Positions 45,560-53,534 of a stretch of DNA of 64,000 nt are shown in pieces. Below the pieces are notes generated by a model. That model did not search any database. It was not told where the DNA came from and saw only the letters and a program-made list of their open reading frames with translations. The stretch is from JAXLYE01 sp046351595 (GTDB taxonomy: Bacteria; Myxococcota_A; Polyangia; Palsa-1104; JAEUJZ01). Made by a program: the position numbers and the translations under genes. Each line of letters opens with the position of its first letter. The first letter of the stretch is position 1. The DNA lies in the NCBI GenBank assembly GCA_046351595.1, contig JAXLYE010000002.1:62001-126000 (forward strand), in the 5' to 3' direction.

Positions 45560-46129
45560 CTACAGCTCCGGCGCCTTGTGGCGCAGCGCGCTGCGCAGCA
45601 TGCGGTGGGCGCGCAGCCGCCGCGTGCGCACGCCGCCGATGCTGAGGCCGAGCTCCGCCGCCACCTCGTGCACCGGCTTCTCGTCGAGATCGCACTGCAC
45701 GACGACGCAGCGGTAGCGCTCGGGCAGCTGCTCGATCGCCCAGCGCAGGAGCTGACCCTGCTGGCTCTCCTCGAGCTGCGCCTGCGCCTGCGACTGCGCC
45801 GCCGAGCCGTTCAGCCAGCTCGCGTCGCCGGGCTGCAGCGCCGCCGCGCGCGTCTTGCGCTCGCTGGCCCGCCGCTCGCGCCGCATGGTCATGAGCACCG
45901 CGTTCGCGCCCACCCGGTACAGCCACGTGCCGAGCTGCGAGTCGCCGCGGAAGTAGGACAGATGCGAGAGCGCCAGGACCAGCGCGTCCTGCGCCGCGTC
46001 CTCAGCGCCGCTCTCGTCGCGGAGCATGCGCCGTGCCTGACGCAGCAGCGCCGGCCGGCTAGCGGCGACGGACTCGACGAGGGTTTGAGAGGGCTTGGAC
46101 TCGGGGGCCTGCGTGGTCTGCGCGGTCAT
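45560..46129 (-). CDS. ECF RNA polymerase sigma factor (LitS-like by position)
   Basis: The 189-residue product has the two ECF regions: sigma-2 at about 22-90 (ARRMLRDESGAEDAAQDALVLAL, STAYFRGD-type core) and sigma-4 at about 128-185 (AIEQLPERYRCVVVQCDLDEKPVHEVAAELGLSIGGVRTRRLRAHRML in part). Its ATG 46129 has GGAGC about eight bases upstream. It faces a CarH/LitR-type regulator across a 225-bp region and its promoter overlaps a palindrome. In Streptomyces LitR and the ECF sigma LitS are also divergent neighbours controlling light-induced carotenoids, so this pair is probably a light or B12 switch. No obvious anti-sigma gene is adjacent. Confidence 0.88.
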   Translation of the reverse strand: MTAQTTQAPESKPSQTLVESVAASRPALLRQARRMLRDESGAEDAAQDALVLALSHLSYFRGDSQLGTWLYRVGANAVLMTMRRERRASERKTRAAALQPGDASWLNGSAAQSQAQAQLEESQQGQLLRWAIEQLPERYRCVVVQCDLDEKPVHEVAAELGLSIGGVRTRRLRAHRMLRSALRHKAPEL

Positions 46130-46187
46130 GGGTTTGCTCCGGGCGGGGGTTCTGCTGACGCGGCCTGTGGACTGCGCGATCGAGCTT

Positions 46188-46203
46188 TACAAAGTTTGTA
46201 CAA
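46188..46203. promoter_or_regulatory. overlapping palindromes, candidate regulator operator
   Basis: TACAAA-G-TTTGTA (46188-46200) is a perfect 13-bp inverted repeat, and TTGTACAA (46196-46203) is a perfect 8-bp palindrome that overlaps it. Both cover the -10 of the ECF promoter. A second palindrome-like site, TCAAA-TG-TTTGA (46220-46231), overlaps the -35. This is where a repressor such as the neighbouring CarH-type protein would block RNA polymerase. Confidence 0.55.
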
Positions 46204-46223
46204 GTAATTTTTGTGTTTGTCAA
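46195..46223 (-). promoter_or_regulatory. sigma-70 promoter of the ECF gene
   Basis: On the minus strand TTGACA (46223-46218) is followed after 17 bases by TACAAA (46200-46195). The -35 is perfect and the -10 matches four of six positions, with ideal spacing. The -10 lies inside the palindromes described separately. The leader is about 60 bases. Confidence 0.65.
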
Positions 46224-46318
46224 ATGTTTGATACGACTTCTCGGGATGATCCGAGGTCATTGATCAGGTTCCGTCGAAGAAACGCCAAACATGACCTGGA
46301 TCGTTCTTGAACAAACCC

Positions 46319-46347
46319 TTGACTAAGCTTGTCCAGGTGCCCACAAT
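46319..46347 (+). promoter_or_regulatory. candidate sigma-70 promoter of the CarH-type gene
   Basis: TTGACT (46319-46324) is followed after 17 bases by CACAAT (46342-46347). The predicted transcription start at about 46354 is one base before the GTG at 46355, so this message would be leaderless. Confidence 0.5.
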
Positions 46348-46354
46348 CTGATCA

Positions 46355-47317
46355 GTGAGCAAGTACCGCATCCAGACCGTCTCGCAGATCACCGGCCTGT
46401 CTCCGGCGCTGATCCGCGCCTGGGAGGCACGCTACAGCCTGGTCTCGCCGGCCCGCACGGCGTCGGGCTACCGCCTCTACTCCGACGAGGACGTGGCGGT
46501 CCTCCAGGGTGCCCAGCGCCTGGTCAAGGGCGGCATGGCGCCGATGGAGGTGGCGCGGCTGCCGCGGCGCGAGCTGCTCGATCTCGGCGACTCATCGTCG
46601 ATCACCGAGGCGGATCGCGGCTCCGGCGCGCACGCCGCGGAGCGCAGCCTGTTCGGCCTGACCCTGCGCGTCGCCGACCACCAGCCGCCGCCGCAGAGCT
46701 TCGGCGAGCGCGTCGATCAGCTGATCGAGGCCTTCGCGCGCTTCGACAACCAGCGCGCCGAGCAGCTCCTGGCGCAGCCGCTGGCCATGATGTCTCCGAC
46801 GGCGGTCTCGCGCGACCTGCTGCTGCCGCTCTTGCGCGAGGTCGGCGATCGCTGGCACCGCGGCGAGCTCTCGGTCGCGGCCGAGCACTTCGGCTCACGC
46901 CTGATCAAGGGCAAGCTCAAGGCGCTGCTCGAGACGCTGCGCACGCCCTACGCCGAGCGCCGCGTCGTCTGCGCCTGCCCGTCGGGCGAGCACCATGACC
47001 TCGGCCTGCTGATGTTCGCGCTGATGGCCTGCGAGCAGAAGTGGGACCCGATCTACCTCGGCGCGGACCTGCCGATCAGCGACCTGTCCGAGGTGGTGCG
47101 CGAGGCCAAGCCGGAGCTCGTGGCGCTGTCCATGGTGCACCGCCGCGACGCCGGAGAGCTGAGCCGGATCCTGCACGCGGTGCGCGAGGTCGTGGGGCCC
47201 AAGCAGCGCGTCCTGGTCGGCGGCGGCGCGGTGGTCGGCCACACCGACGTCGTGCGCGCCGCCGGCTGCCTGCTGCTGCCCGAGTCGGGGCGGCTCGACG
47301 ACCTGCTCGCGGGCTGA
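46355..47317 (+). CDS. CarH/LitR-type MerR regulator with B12-binding light-sensor domains
   Basis: GTG 46355 gives 320 residues. An N-terminal MerR winged-helix domain has YRIQTVSQITGLSPALIRAWEARYSLV. The central four-helix B12-binding-2 domain has the CarH signature W-x9-EH at Trp167, Glu177 and His178 (RWHRGELSVAAEH). The C-terminal Rossmann B12-binding domain has E-x-H-x-x-G (GEHHDLG), with His214 the likely lower axial ligand. In characterised CarH proteins, adenosylcobalamin in the dark promotes a DNA-binding tetramer and light breaks it. The Trp/Glu/His set suggests real light response. It is divergent from the ECF sigma gene, which it probably represses, and may also repress itself. 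Confidence 0.9.
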   Translation: MSKYRIQTVSQITGLSPALIRAWEARYSLVSPARTASGYRLYSDEDVAVLQGAQRLVKGGMAPMEVARLPRRELLDLGDSSSITEADRGSGAHAAERSLFGLTLRVADHQPPPQSFGERVDQLIEAFARFDNQRAEQLLAQPLAMMSPTAVSRDLLLPLLREVGDRWHRGELSVAAEHFGSRLIKGKLKALLETLRTPYAERRVVCACPSGEHHDLGLLMFALMACEQKWDPIYLGADLPISDLSEVVREAKPELVALSMVHRRDAGELSRILHAVREVVGPKQRVLVGGGAVVGHTDVVRAAGCLLLPESGRLDDLLAG

Positions 47318-47491
47318 GCAGGCCCCCCCCAATGCCCGTCGGCGTCGGCACGGCCGTGCGCGGCGGCGGGCGCGCGGATTTTTGCAGTCGCTCTGCGCCC
47401 CTGGCCTCGGCATAATAGGTCCCGTTCAGCCGCGACCGCCGACGCAGACCGCCGAGGGCTCCTCCGAGGGCCGATCCGAGGAATAGACGCG

Positions 47492-48313
47492 ATGCAGCAG
47501 CTCAAAGAGTTCTTCGAGCAGGGCGGGTTCTTCATGTACGTGAACCTCCTCTGCTCGGTCGTGACGATCACGCTCATCGTCGACCGCGCGCGCTTCTTCC
47601 TCGTCGAGGGTGCGGTCAACGCGCGCGCCTTCCTGGAGCAGCTGCGCAAGCTCCTCACCACCGGCCAGACCGAGAAGGCGCAGCGCCTGTGCGCGGCGAC
47701 GACGGCGCCGGTGGCGCTGGTGGCGCGGGCCGGCCTCGGCAAGCTGCAGAAGGGCGAGGGCGCGGTCTCGACCGCCATCGAAGAGGCCCTGGTCGACGTG
47801 ACGCCCGAGCTGAAGAAGCGCATCGGCGTGCTGTGGTCGCTGGCCAACATCGCGACGCTCATCGGCCTGCTCGGCACCATCAACGGCCTGATCGGCGGCT
47901 TCGCGGCCATCGGCAAGGCCGCCGCGGATCAGCGCAGCTCGATCCTGGCGTCGCGCATCGCCGAGGCCATGAACAACACCTGGCTCGGCCTGGCCATCGC
48001 CGCGACGTGCATGATCGGGCACCTGTTCCTGTCGATGGCCAGCAAGAAGCAGCAGCAGGAGCTGGAGAGCTTCTCGCTGAAGCTCGAGAACCTGCTGGTC
48101 GATATCATCCACAACCCGCCGGCGCCGGCCGCCCCGGTGCGTGAGGAGCGCGACGACCGCGACGAGCGCGAGAGCCGCCGCCGCCCCGACCGCGTCGCCG
48201 AGCGGGCCGACCGTACGGACCGTACCGACCGCGACGACCGCCGCCGCCGTGCCGACGAGCCGCGCCGCCGCGACCGCTACCGCGACGAGGCCGACGAGGA
48301 CGAGGGCGCCTAG
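47492..48313 (+). CDS. MotA/TolQ/ExbB proton-channel subunit
   Basis: The 273-residue product starts at ATG 47492. It has the TolQ/ExbB plan: one N-terminal span (MYVNLLCSVVTITLIV), a cytoplasmic loop, and two C-terminal spans (LWSLANIATLIGLLGTINGLIGGF and a later span around GLAIAATCMIGHLFL). LGTINGLI includes the conserved channel Thr. The last 75 residues are a highly charged Arg/Asp-rich tail not found in typical family members. Partners are the two TolR/ExbD proteins that follow at 47 bp and then in direct overlap. The set resembles the Myxococcus AglRQS and TolQR modules, which use proton flow to power envelope work or gliding. Confidence 0.92.
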   Translation: MQQLKEFFEQGGFFMYVNLLCSVVTITLIVDRARFFLVEGAVNARAFLEQLRKLLTTGQTEKAQRLCAATTAPVALVARAGLGKLQKGEGAVSTAIEEALVDVTPELKKRIGVLWSLANIATLIGLLGTINGLIGGFAAIGKAAADQRSSILASRIAEAMNNTWLGLAIAATCMIGHLFLSMASKKQQQELESFSLKLENLLVDIIHNPPAPAAPVREERDDRDERESRRRPDRVAERADRTDRTDRDDRRRRADEPRRRDRYRDEADEDEGA

Positions 48314-48360
48314 GCGCGCGCCCCGGCTCCCCGTCTACGAGGCCAGGAGGCAGCGGCACC

Positions 48361-48930
48361 ATGACCGTTCACCAGTTGCGCCTGCGCATGCGCAAGCTGC
48401 GCGAGCAGGGCGAAGAGCAGCAGGAAGAGGCGGGAGAGCTCAACCTCATCCCGTACCTCGACATCGTGATGAACGTCATCATGTTCCTGCTGGCGACGGT
48501 GACGTTCCAGGCGACGCTGAGCAGCATCAACATCAACCTGCCGACCTCGGCGCTCGCCAGCCCGGGCCAGACCAGCCCGAACCCCAAGCCCGAGCTCAAC
48601 CTGACGGTGTCGATCACCGACAAGGGCTATACGCTGGCGACCTCGGGCGCGGTGCTGTACCGCGGCTTCCTGCTCTTGCCGACCGGGGTGCAGCAGCAGA
48701 GCAGCGAGCTACCGACGCTCGGGCTGCGCGAGGGCAAGCACGACACCGCCGAGCTCACGCGCGTGCTCGGCCAGATCAAGGACCGCTTCCCCGACGAGGA
48801 GCGGGCGATCCTGACGGCGACGCCGCAGGTCTCGTATGACCTGGTGGTGCAGACCCTGGACGCGATGCGCCAGGCCGAGAGCGGGCGCGTGCTGTTCCCG
48901 GGCGTGCTGCTCGGCGCAGGGGTGAACTGA
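48361..48930 (+). CDS. ExbD/TolR family protein (first)
   Basis: The 189-residue product starts at ATG 48361. It has a short cytoplasmic N-terminus and one membrane span (NLIPYLDIVMNVIMFLLATV) containing the conserved proton-relay Asp, followed by a periplasmic domain with SITDKGYTLA and a C-terminal helix (VSYDLVVQTLDAMRQAESGRVLFPGVLL in part). It pairs with the upstream channel subunit and with the next TolR, which overlaps its stop. Confidence 0.92.
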   Translation: MTVHQLRLRMRKLREQGEEQQEEAGELNLIPYLDIVMNVIMFLLATVTFQATLSSININLPTSALASPGQTSPNPKPELNLTVSITDKGYTLATSGAVLYRGFLLLPTGVQQQSSELPTLGLREGKHDTAELTRVLGQIKDRFPDEERAILTATPQVSYDLVVQTLDAMRQAESGRVLFPGVLLGAGVN

Positions 48931-49604
48931 TGGCGGCGCCGCCCGTGTCCGGCTCACCGACGGGGATGCCTGCGTCGCCCGCGGATCCGGGGGCGCGGCA
49001 ACAGCCGGCGCGTCCGCAGCCAGCGCGCCCGCAGCCAGCGCGCCCGCAGCCAGCGCGCCCGCAGATCGACCGGCGCGAGGCCCGCCGCGCGCTCAGCCGC
49101 CTGCGCAAGAAGGTCGACGAGGAGGCCGAGGAGATCAGCTTCCTCAACATCATGCCGATGATGGACATGATGACCATCCTGCTCGTGTTCCTCATCAAGC
49201 AGTTCTCGGTGCAGCAGCTGGCGATGACCACGCAGGCCGGGCTGCAGCTGCCGGCGTCGACGGCGCGCAAGGTGCCGCAGCCCGCGGTCAACATCACCAT
49301 CACCCCGGCCGCGGTGGTCATCGAGGGCGACCCCGTGGTCCAGGTCAAGGACGGCCAGGTCGACGCCAAGTGGAAGGCGCAGGGCCCGAGCGGCTACGCC
49401 ATCACGCCGATCGTCAGCGCCCTGTCCAAGCACCGCGCGCGCCTGTCCAAGCTGGCCCAGCTCCAGGGCACAAGCTTCGAGGGCATCGCCGTGGTCATGG
49501 CCGACAAGCGGACGCCGTACCGCCTGCTCACCGAGGTCCTGTACTCGGCGGGTCAGGCGGAGTTTGGCAACTACCGCCTCGTCGTCATGCAGAAGAGCCA
49601 GTAG
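48930..49604 (+). CDS. ExbD/TolR family protein (second)
   Basis: The ATG shares its A with the upstream TGA stop. The 224-residue product has a Pro/Arg/Gln-rich N-terminus with four PARPQ repeats, a membrane span containing the conserved Asp (FLNIMPMMDMMTILLVFLI), and a periplasmic domain (ITPAAVVIEGD, GQAEFGNYRLVVMQKSQ). Together with the previous TolR and the TolQ subunit it forms a 1:2 gene set like AglR-AglQ-AglS. Which cargo it moves is not shown; no gliding genes are in the window. Confidence 0.9.
   Translation: MAAPPVSGSPTGMPASPADPGARQQPARPQPARPQPARPQPARPQIDRREARRALSRLRKKVDEEAEEISFLNIMPMMDMMTILLVFLIKQFSVQQLAMTTQAGLQLPASTARKVPQPAVNITITPAAVVIEGDPVVQVKDGQVDAKWKAQGPSGYAITPIVSALSKHRARLSKLAQLQGTSFEGIAVVMADKRTPYRLLTEVLYSAGQAEFGNYRLVVMQKSQ
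49005..49065 (+). repeat. 15-bp tandem repeat encoding PARPQ
   Basis: Four copies of a 15-bp unit encode PARPQ near the N-terminus of the second TolR, before its membrane span. The last three are nearly identical and the first differs by one base. Confidence 0.85.
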
Positions 49605-49731
49605 CGCGGCCCGGCAGTGCAAAGGGGGCTCGCGCGGCCGGCCCGCGTCGCGCCCGCCCGGGTCGCGGTATATGCTGCGCCGGCGGCGTGAGCCGTTTTG
49701 CGCGGCCGTGAGCACTTCCCCAAAGAACGAC

Positions 49732-50403
49732 ATGACCTCTGCTGCTTCGCACCTGCGGCTCCTGCCGAGCGGACCCGGCCAGGCTGCGCCCGCGCCGCCC
49801 GTCGAGCCCGAGCCCGGTGACGGTCCCGAGCCGGCGCCGGCCGATGCGTCTTCACGGGCCGACCGGGCCGACGACGCGGCGCTGCACGTGGTGCCCGCGG
49901 CGCTGCCGGCCGCGCCGCTGTCGCTCGAGCAGCTGTTCAAGGACCACGCGCGCTTCGTCGCCGCCGTGGTGCTGCGCGTGCTCGGCCGCGACCACGAGGT
50001 CGACGACGTCGTACAGGAAGTCTTTTTAGACGCCATGAGCGGGCTGCCGCGCGTGCACACGCCGGCCGCCATCCGCGGCTGGCTCAAGACCGTCGCCGTG
50101 CGCAAGGCCTACCGCCACCTGCGCAAGCGCCGCGTCCGCGCCTTCCTCGGCCTCGACCAGCCGGGCTGCTACGAGCACCTGGCCGCCACCGGCTGCGGCC
50201 CCGAGGAGCGAGCGCTGCTCGCGCGCGTCTACCACCTTTTGGATCAGATACCGGTGAACGAGCGGCTCGCCTGGACGCTGCGATACGTCGAGGGCGAGCA
50301 GGTCGAGGCCGTAGCCGCCCTGTGCGGCTGCTCGCTGGCCACCGTCAAGCGGCGCATCGCTGCGGCGAGCGCCGCGCTGGAGAGGATGTTGGGCCATGGC
50401 TGA
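49732..50403 (+). CDS. ECF RNA polymerase sigma factor
   Basis: From ATG 49732 the product has 223 residues; GTG 49708 is a possible longer start. After a 60-residue Pro/Ala/Glu-rich N-terminus, sigma-2 is at about 63-130 (FKDHARFVAAVVLRVLGRDHEVDDVVQEVFLDAM in part) and sigma-4 at about 160-220 (LLDQIPVNERLAWTLRYVEGEQVEAVAALCGCSLATVKRRI). It overlaps the next gene, a FecR-type protein, by eight bases, so the two are translated together. FecR-type proteins usually control their neighbouring ECF factor. A TATGCT element at 49671-49676 may be its -10. Confidence 0.9.
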   Translation: MTSAASHLRLLPSGPGQAAPAPPVEPEPGDGPEPAPADASSRADRADDAALHVVPAALPAAPLSLEQLFKDHARFVAAVVLRVLGRDHEVDDVVQEVFLDAMSGLPRVHTPAAIRGWLKTVAVRKAYRHLRKRRVRAFLGLDQPGCYEHLAATGCGPEERALLARVYHLLDQIPVNERLAWTLRYVEGEQVEAVAALCGCSLATVKRRIAAASAALERMLGHG

Positions 50404-51787
50404 GCTGCCTGAGCTTCATGCCGCCGTCGCACGCGCCGCCGCGCGCATCGAGCCGTCCTGGTCGCCGACACGCCAGGACGCGCTGCTAAAGGGCGTCTAC
50501 CGCAAGCGCCGCCGCCGCCGGCTGGTGCGCGCCTCCGCCGGCGTGGGCGCGGCCCTCGGTGCGGTGCTGGTGCTCTTCGCGCTCGTGCCGCGCGAGAGCC
50601 CGCTGCGCTCGGCGAGCCTGCTGAAGCCGGCGCAGACCGCATCGAGCGCGATCTCCGCCCCCGCGACCCCTTTGCAGCGCGCCACGGGCAGCGAGACCCT
50701 GCGATTCACCGACGGCTCGGTAGCGCAGCCGCAGGGCGGGCGCAGCCAGCTCGTCATCCGCGACCAGCGCCCCGGCCGCACCGTCGTCGAGCTGCGCGGC
50801 GCCGCGCGCTTCGCGGTCACGCACAACCCGCAGCGCCTCTTCCGCGTCGAGGCCGGCGGCGTCGCCGTCGAGGTCCTGGGCACCCGCTTCACCGTCGAGC
50901 AGACCGGCGAGCGCGTGCACGTCGCGGTGCAGGAGGGCAAGGTGCGCGTGCTCTGGGCCGCCAATTATGCCGAGGTCGCCACCGGCCAGAGCGCCGACTT
51001 CCCGTCGCAGCCCGCGCCCGCGTCCGCCCCGGACCCCAGCGCCGCCGAGCCAGCCGCCGGCCAGACCGGGCCCGCGGCTCCCGCCGAGCGCGCCGTGGCC
51101 CCCGCCCCGAGCGCCGTGTACGGGCCGGCCGCCGAGCTCCTGCGCGAGCCCCCGGTGCGCGCGGCCGCCCCGTCGCGCCGGCCGAGCGGCCACACGTCTC
51201 CGGGCCCGGGTCCGCAGGCCGCCCCCGAGCCCGCCGTCGCGGCCGCTGCCGCGACCGCAGCCGCGACCCGGGCGACCCCGCCCGCCACCTTGCCGCCGCC
51301 GGTGGCGCCGACCCCGGACTGGAAGGCGCGGGCCAGCGAGGGCGACTTCGCCACCGCCTACCGCCTCGCCTACGAGCCGACCGTGCCCGGCGAGGGGCCG
51401 CGCCAGGAGGGCCTGGGCCCCGGCGATCTGCTGCTGCTCGCCGACGTCGCCCGGCTCAGCCGCCACCCCGCCGCCGCGGTGCCGCCGCTCTTGCGCCTGC
51501 TCCGCGAGCACGGCAGCGATCCGCGCGCGCCGCTCGCCGCCTTCACCCTGGGCCGCGTCCAGCTCGACGACCTGGGCCGCCCGCGCGAGGCCGCCGAGAG
51601 CTTCCGCCGCGCCGAGGACCTCGATCCGAACGGCCCGCTGGCCCAGGACGCGCTGGCCCGCGAGGTCGAGGCCTGGTCGCGCGCCGGCGAGACCGGGCGG
51701 GCCCGTGAGCGCGCCTCGGCCTACGTCCAGCGCTACCCGAACGGCCGGCGCCTGCGCTCGGTTCGACAGTACGGAGCGCTGGATTGA
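50396..51787 (+). CDS. FecR-domain protein with TPR-like C-terminus
   Basis: The 463-residue product starts at ATG 50396. The cytoplasmic N-terminus is followed by a membrane span (about 44-66) and an external FecR domain at about 100-200 (LRFTDGSVAQPQGGRSQLVI, RTVVELRGAARFAVTHNPQRLFRVEAGGVAVEVLGTRFTVEQ in part). A long Pro/Ala linker and a TPR-like C-terminus (LGRVQLDDLGRPREAAESFRRAEDLDPNGPLAQDAL in part) follow. FecR proteins link surface sensing to ECF activity. Overlap with the ECF gene on one side and the next gene on the other (TTGA) shows a three-gene unit. Confidence 0.88.
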   Translation: MAELPELHAAVARAAARIEPSWSPTRQDALLKGVYRKRRRRRLVRASAGVGAALGAVLVLFALVPRESPLRSASLLKPAQTASSAISAPATPLQRATGSETLRFTDGSVAQPQGGRSQLVIRDQRPGRTVVELRGAARFAVTHNPQRLFRVEAGGVAVEVLGTRFTVEQTGERVHVAVQEGKVRVLWAANYAEVATGQSADFPSQPAPASAPDPSAAEPAAGQTGPAAPAERAVAPAPSAVYGPAAELLREPPVRAAAPSRRPSGHTSPGPGPQAAPEPAVAAAAATAAATRATPPATLPPPVAPTPDWKARASEGDFATAYRLAYEPTVPGEGPRQEGLGPGDLLLLADVARLSRHPAAAVPPLLRLLREHGSDPRAPLAAFTLGRVQLDDLGRPREAAESFRRAEDLDPNGPLAQDALAREVEAWSRAGETGRARERASAYVQRYPNGRRLRSVRQYGALD

Positions 51788-52969
51788 GCAGCGCACGGGC
51801 GAGCCGTGCGCGGACTGTCTGTTGGGCGAGCCTGTGGCTCGGCCTGGTGCCCGGCGTGTGTGCCCGCGCCGCCCCGCGCGAGCGCGCGCCGGTGCTGCTC
51901 GAGCTCGTGGGCTGCCCGAAGATCGACGAGCAGGCGGTGGCGCGGCTCCTGGCCATCGAGCTCGGCCAGGCGCCGCTCGCGCCCGCGTCCGCGCCGCCGG
52001 GGGCTACACGCGCCGTGGTGACCTGCCCGCCGCCGCGCCCGGCCCCGCCGCCCGCCGCCCGCCGCCGGCAGCGCGCTGCCCGACGGACAGGCCGCCGCCC
52101 CGCCGGTCCCCGCGGGCGATCCCGCCGCCGCCGCCCCTGCACTCGCTGCCCCCGCCCCCGTGCCCGCGGACCCGGGCGGGCTCCCCGGCGAGCACCGCCG
52201 CGAGGGCCCCGCGCCGGTCGAGCTGCGGGTCGACGACGCGGTGACCGGCAAGTCGCTGTGGCGCAGCATCGACCTGGGCCCCGGCGACGCCGCGGTGCAG
52301 GCGCGGCTCTTGTCGCTGGCGCTGGCCGAGCTCTTGTTCGCGAGCTGGGCCGAGCTCCTGGTGACGCCGACGCCGCAGGTGCCGCCGGCCGCGCCCGCGG
52401 CCTCGCCGGCGGCGCGGCGGGCGACCAGCGACAGCCTGCAGCGCAAGCTGGCGCCGCCGCTGGGGCTGTCGCTGTCGGCCGTGGCCGCGGCGCTTTTGCT
52501 GTTCGGGTCGCCGCGCCTGTCGCTCGGCGGCGGCCTGCAGCTGCGCGGCGATCACGGCTACCACCTCGGCTGGGACCTCGACGTGCTGTACCACCGCGGC
52601 AGCACCACCACGGCCCTTGGCGAGGTTTCCGCCGACCTTTTGAGCGCGCGCCTCGGCCTGGGCGGCCACCTCCGCGTGCCGCACGTGATCCTGCGCGGCG
52701 GCCTCGGCGCACGCTTCGGGGCGGCGCGCCTGGCCGGTCAGGCGGCGGACCCGGGCACGGCCACCAGCCAGGCGCTGTGGGGGCCCTTCGGCGGGCCGCT
52801 CGGCGCCCTGGGGCTGACCGCGGCGGCCGGGCGGCTGCGCATCGACCTCGGCGCCGAGGTCGGCTACGTCGTGAGCCCCGTCGCCGCCCGCGTCAACGGC
52901 AGCCGCGCCGTCGCCATCGACGGCCCCTGGCTGGGCATCCAGCTCGGCCTGGGCGCCTTTTTGCACTGA
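51784..52969 (+). CDS. hypothetical exported protein, reading frame broken
   Basis: Translation could begin at TTG 51784, overlapping the FecR stop, with a signal-like segment (WASLWLGLVPGVCARAA) and LLELVGCPKIDEQAVARLLAIELGQ. This frame turns into meaningless Arg/Pro after about 52060, while the next frame becomes sensible there (DGQAAAPPVPAGDP ... PVELRVDDAVTGKSLWRSIDLG) and continues to TGA at 52967-52969. The shift lies in a GCC-rich stretch at about 52025-52065. The product would be about 394 residues with a C-terminal beta-rich, Gly-rich domain (LSLGGGLQLRGD) resembling outer-membrane barrel strands. It is the third gene of the ECF-FecR unit. Sequencing error, real mutation and programmed shift cannot be distinguished. 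Confidence 0.6.
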
Positions 52970-53068
52970 CCGGCCCGGCAAAGATCAGCCAGGCGCGCCG
53001 GACGCGACCCCGGCCGGAGCGATCGCGCCGCCGGTCGGGACCGCCGCAGCTGCGGTTGCAGCGGCGGC

Positions 53069-53215
53069 GACCGCGGTGGGAACCGCTGCGACCGCGGTGG
53101 GAACCGCTGCGACCCCGGTGGGAACCGCTGCGACCCCGGTGGGAACCGCTGCGACCCCGGTGGGAACCGCTGCGACCGCGGTGGGAACCGCTGCGACCGC
53201 GGTCGGAGCCGTCGC
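53069..53215. repeat. 21-bp tandem repeat, 7 copies
   Basis: Seven units of gaccgcggtgggaaccgctgc, with gaccccggtg in the middle copies and a divergent last copy, occupy 147 bp. One frame would encode GTAATAV repeats, but no start site or domain supports translation. Confidence 0.9.
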
Positions 53216-53498
53216 GACCGCGGCTGCAGCGGCGGCAGCGCTGAAAGGGCGGCGGCGACCGCGGGCGGGAGCGTGCCAACCGGCGCCGGCGCACGTCCTT
53301 CTCGGGCGGCGCGCTCGCTCCCGCAGCGGCAGCGGCTCCATCCGCCGCGGGCGCCCGCGCGGCTCCGGTGGACAGCGCGCCTCCGCGGCGGCAGCGGCTC
53401 CATCCGCCGGAACCGCCCTCGCCTCTCGGGCCGGAGGCTCGCCTGCCGGTTGGGGGGCGCGCTGCGGCGGGGTCGGGCGACGGGGGCGCGGGTGTTGT

Positions 53499-53527
53499 TG
53501 ATGGGGTCGCTTGTGGCGCGGGATAAT
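53499..53527 (+). promoter_or_regulatory. sigma-70 promoter of the FN3-like hypothetical gene
   Basis: TTGATG at 53499-53504 is followed after 17 bases by GATAAT at 53522-53527. The predicted start near 53534 is one base before ATG 53535, so this is one of the best leaderless candidates in the window. Confidence 0.6.
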
Positions 53528-53534
53528 CGCGGGT

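Larger units (their letters stand above)
52970..53534. other. gene-free repeat-rich region
   Basis: This 565-bp stretch has no supported gene. It contains a 21-bp tandem array, two copies of GGCAGCGGCTCCATCCGCCG (53330-53349 and 53390-53409), and a promoter at its right end. Frames that run through it encode only repeats or Arg-rich sequence. Confidence 0.65.

Noticed and set aside
53069..53501. Gene encoding GTAATAV repeats
   Set aside because: The frame is entirely low-complexity and then Arg-rich, with no start signal or domain; the repeat itself explains the open frame.
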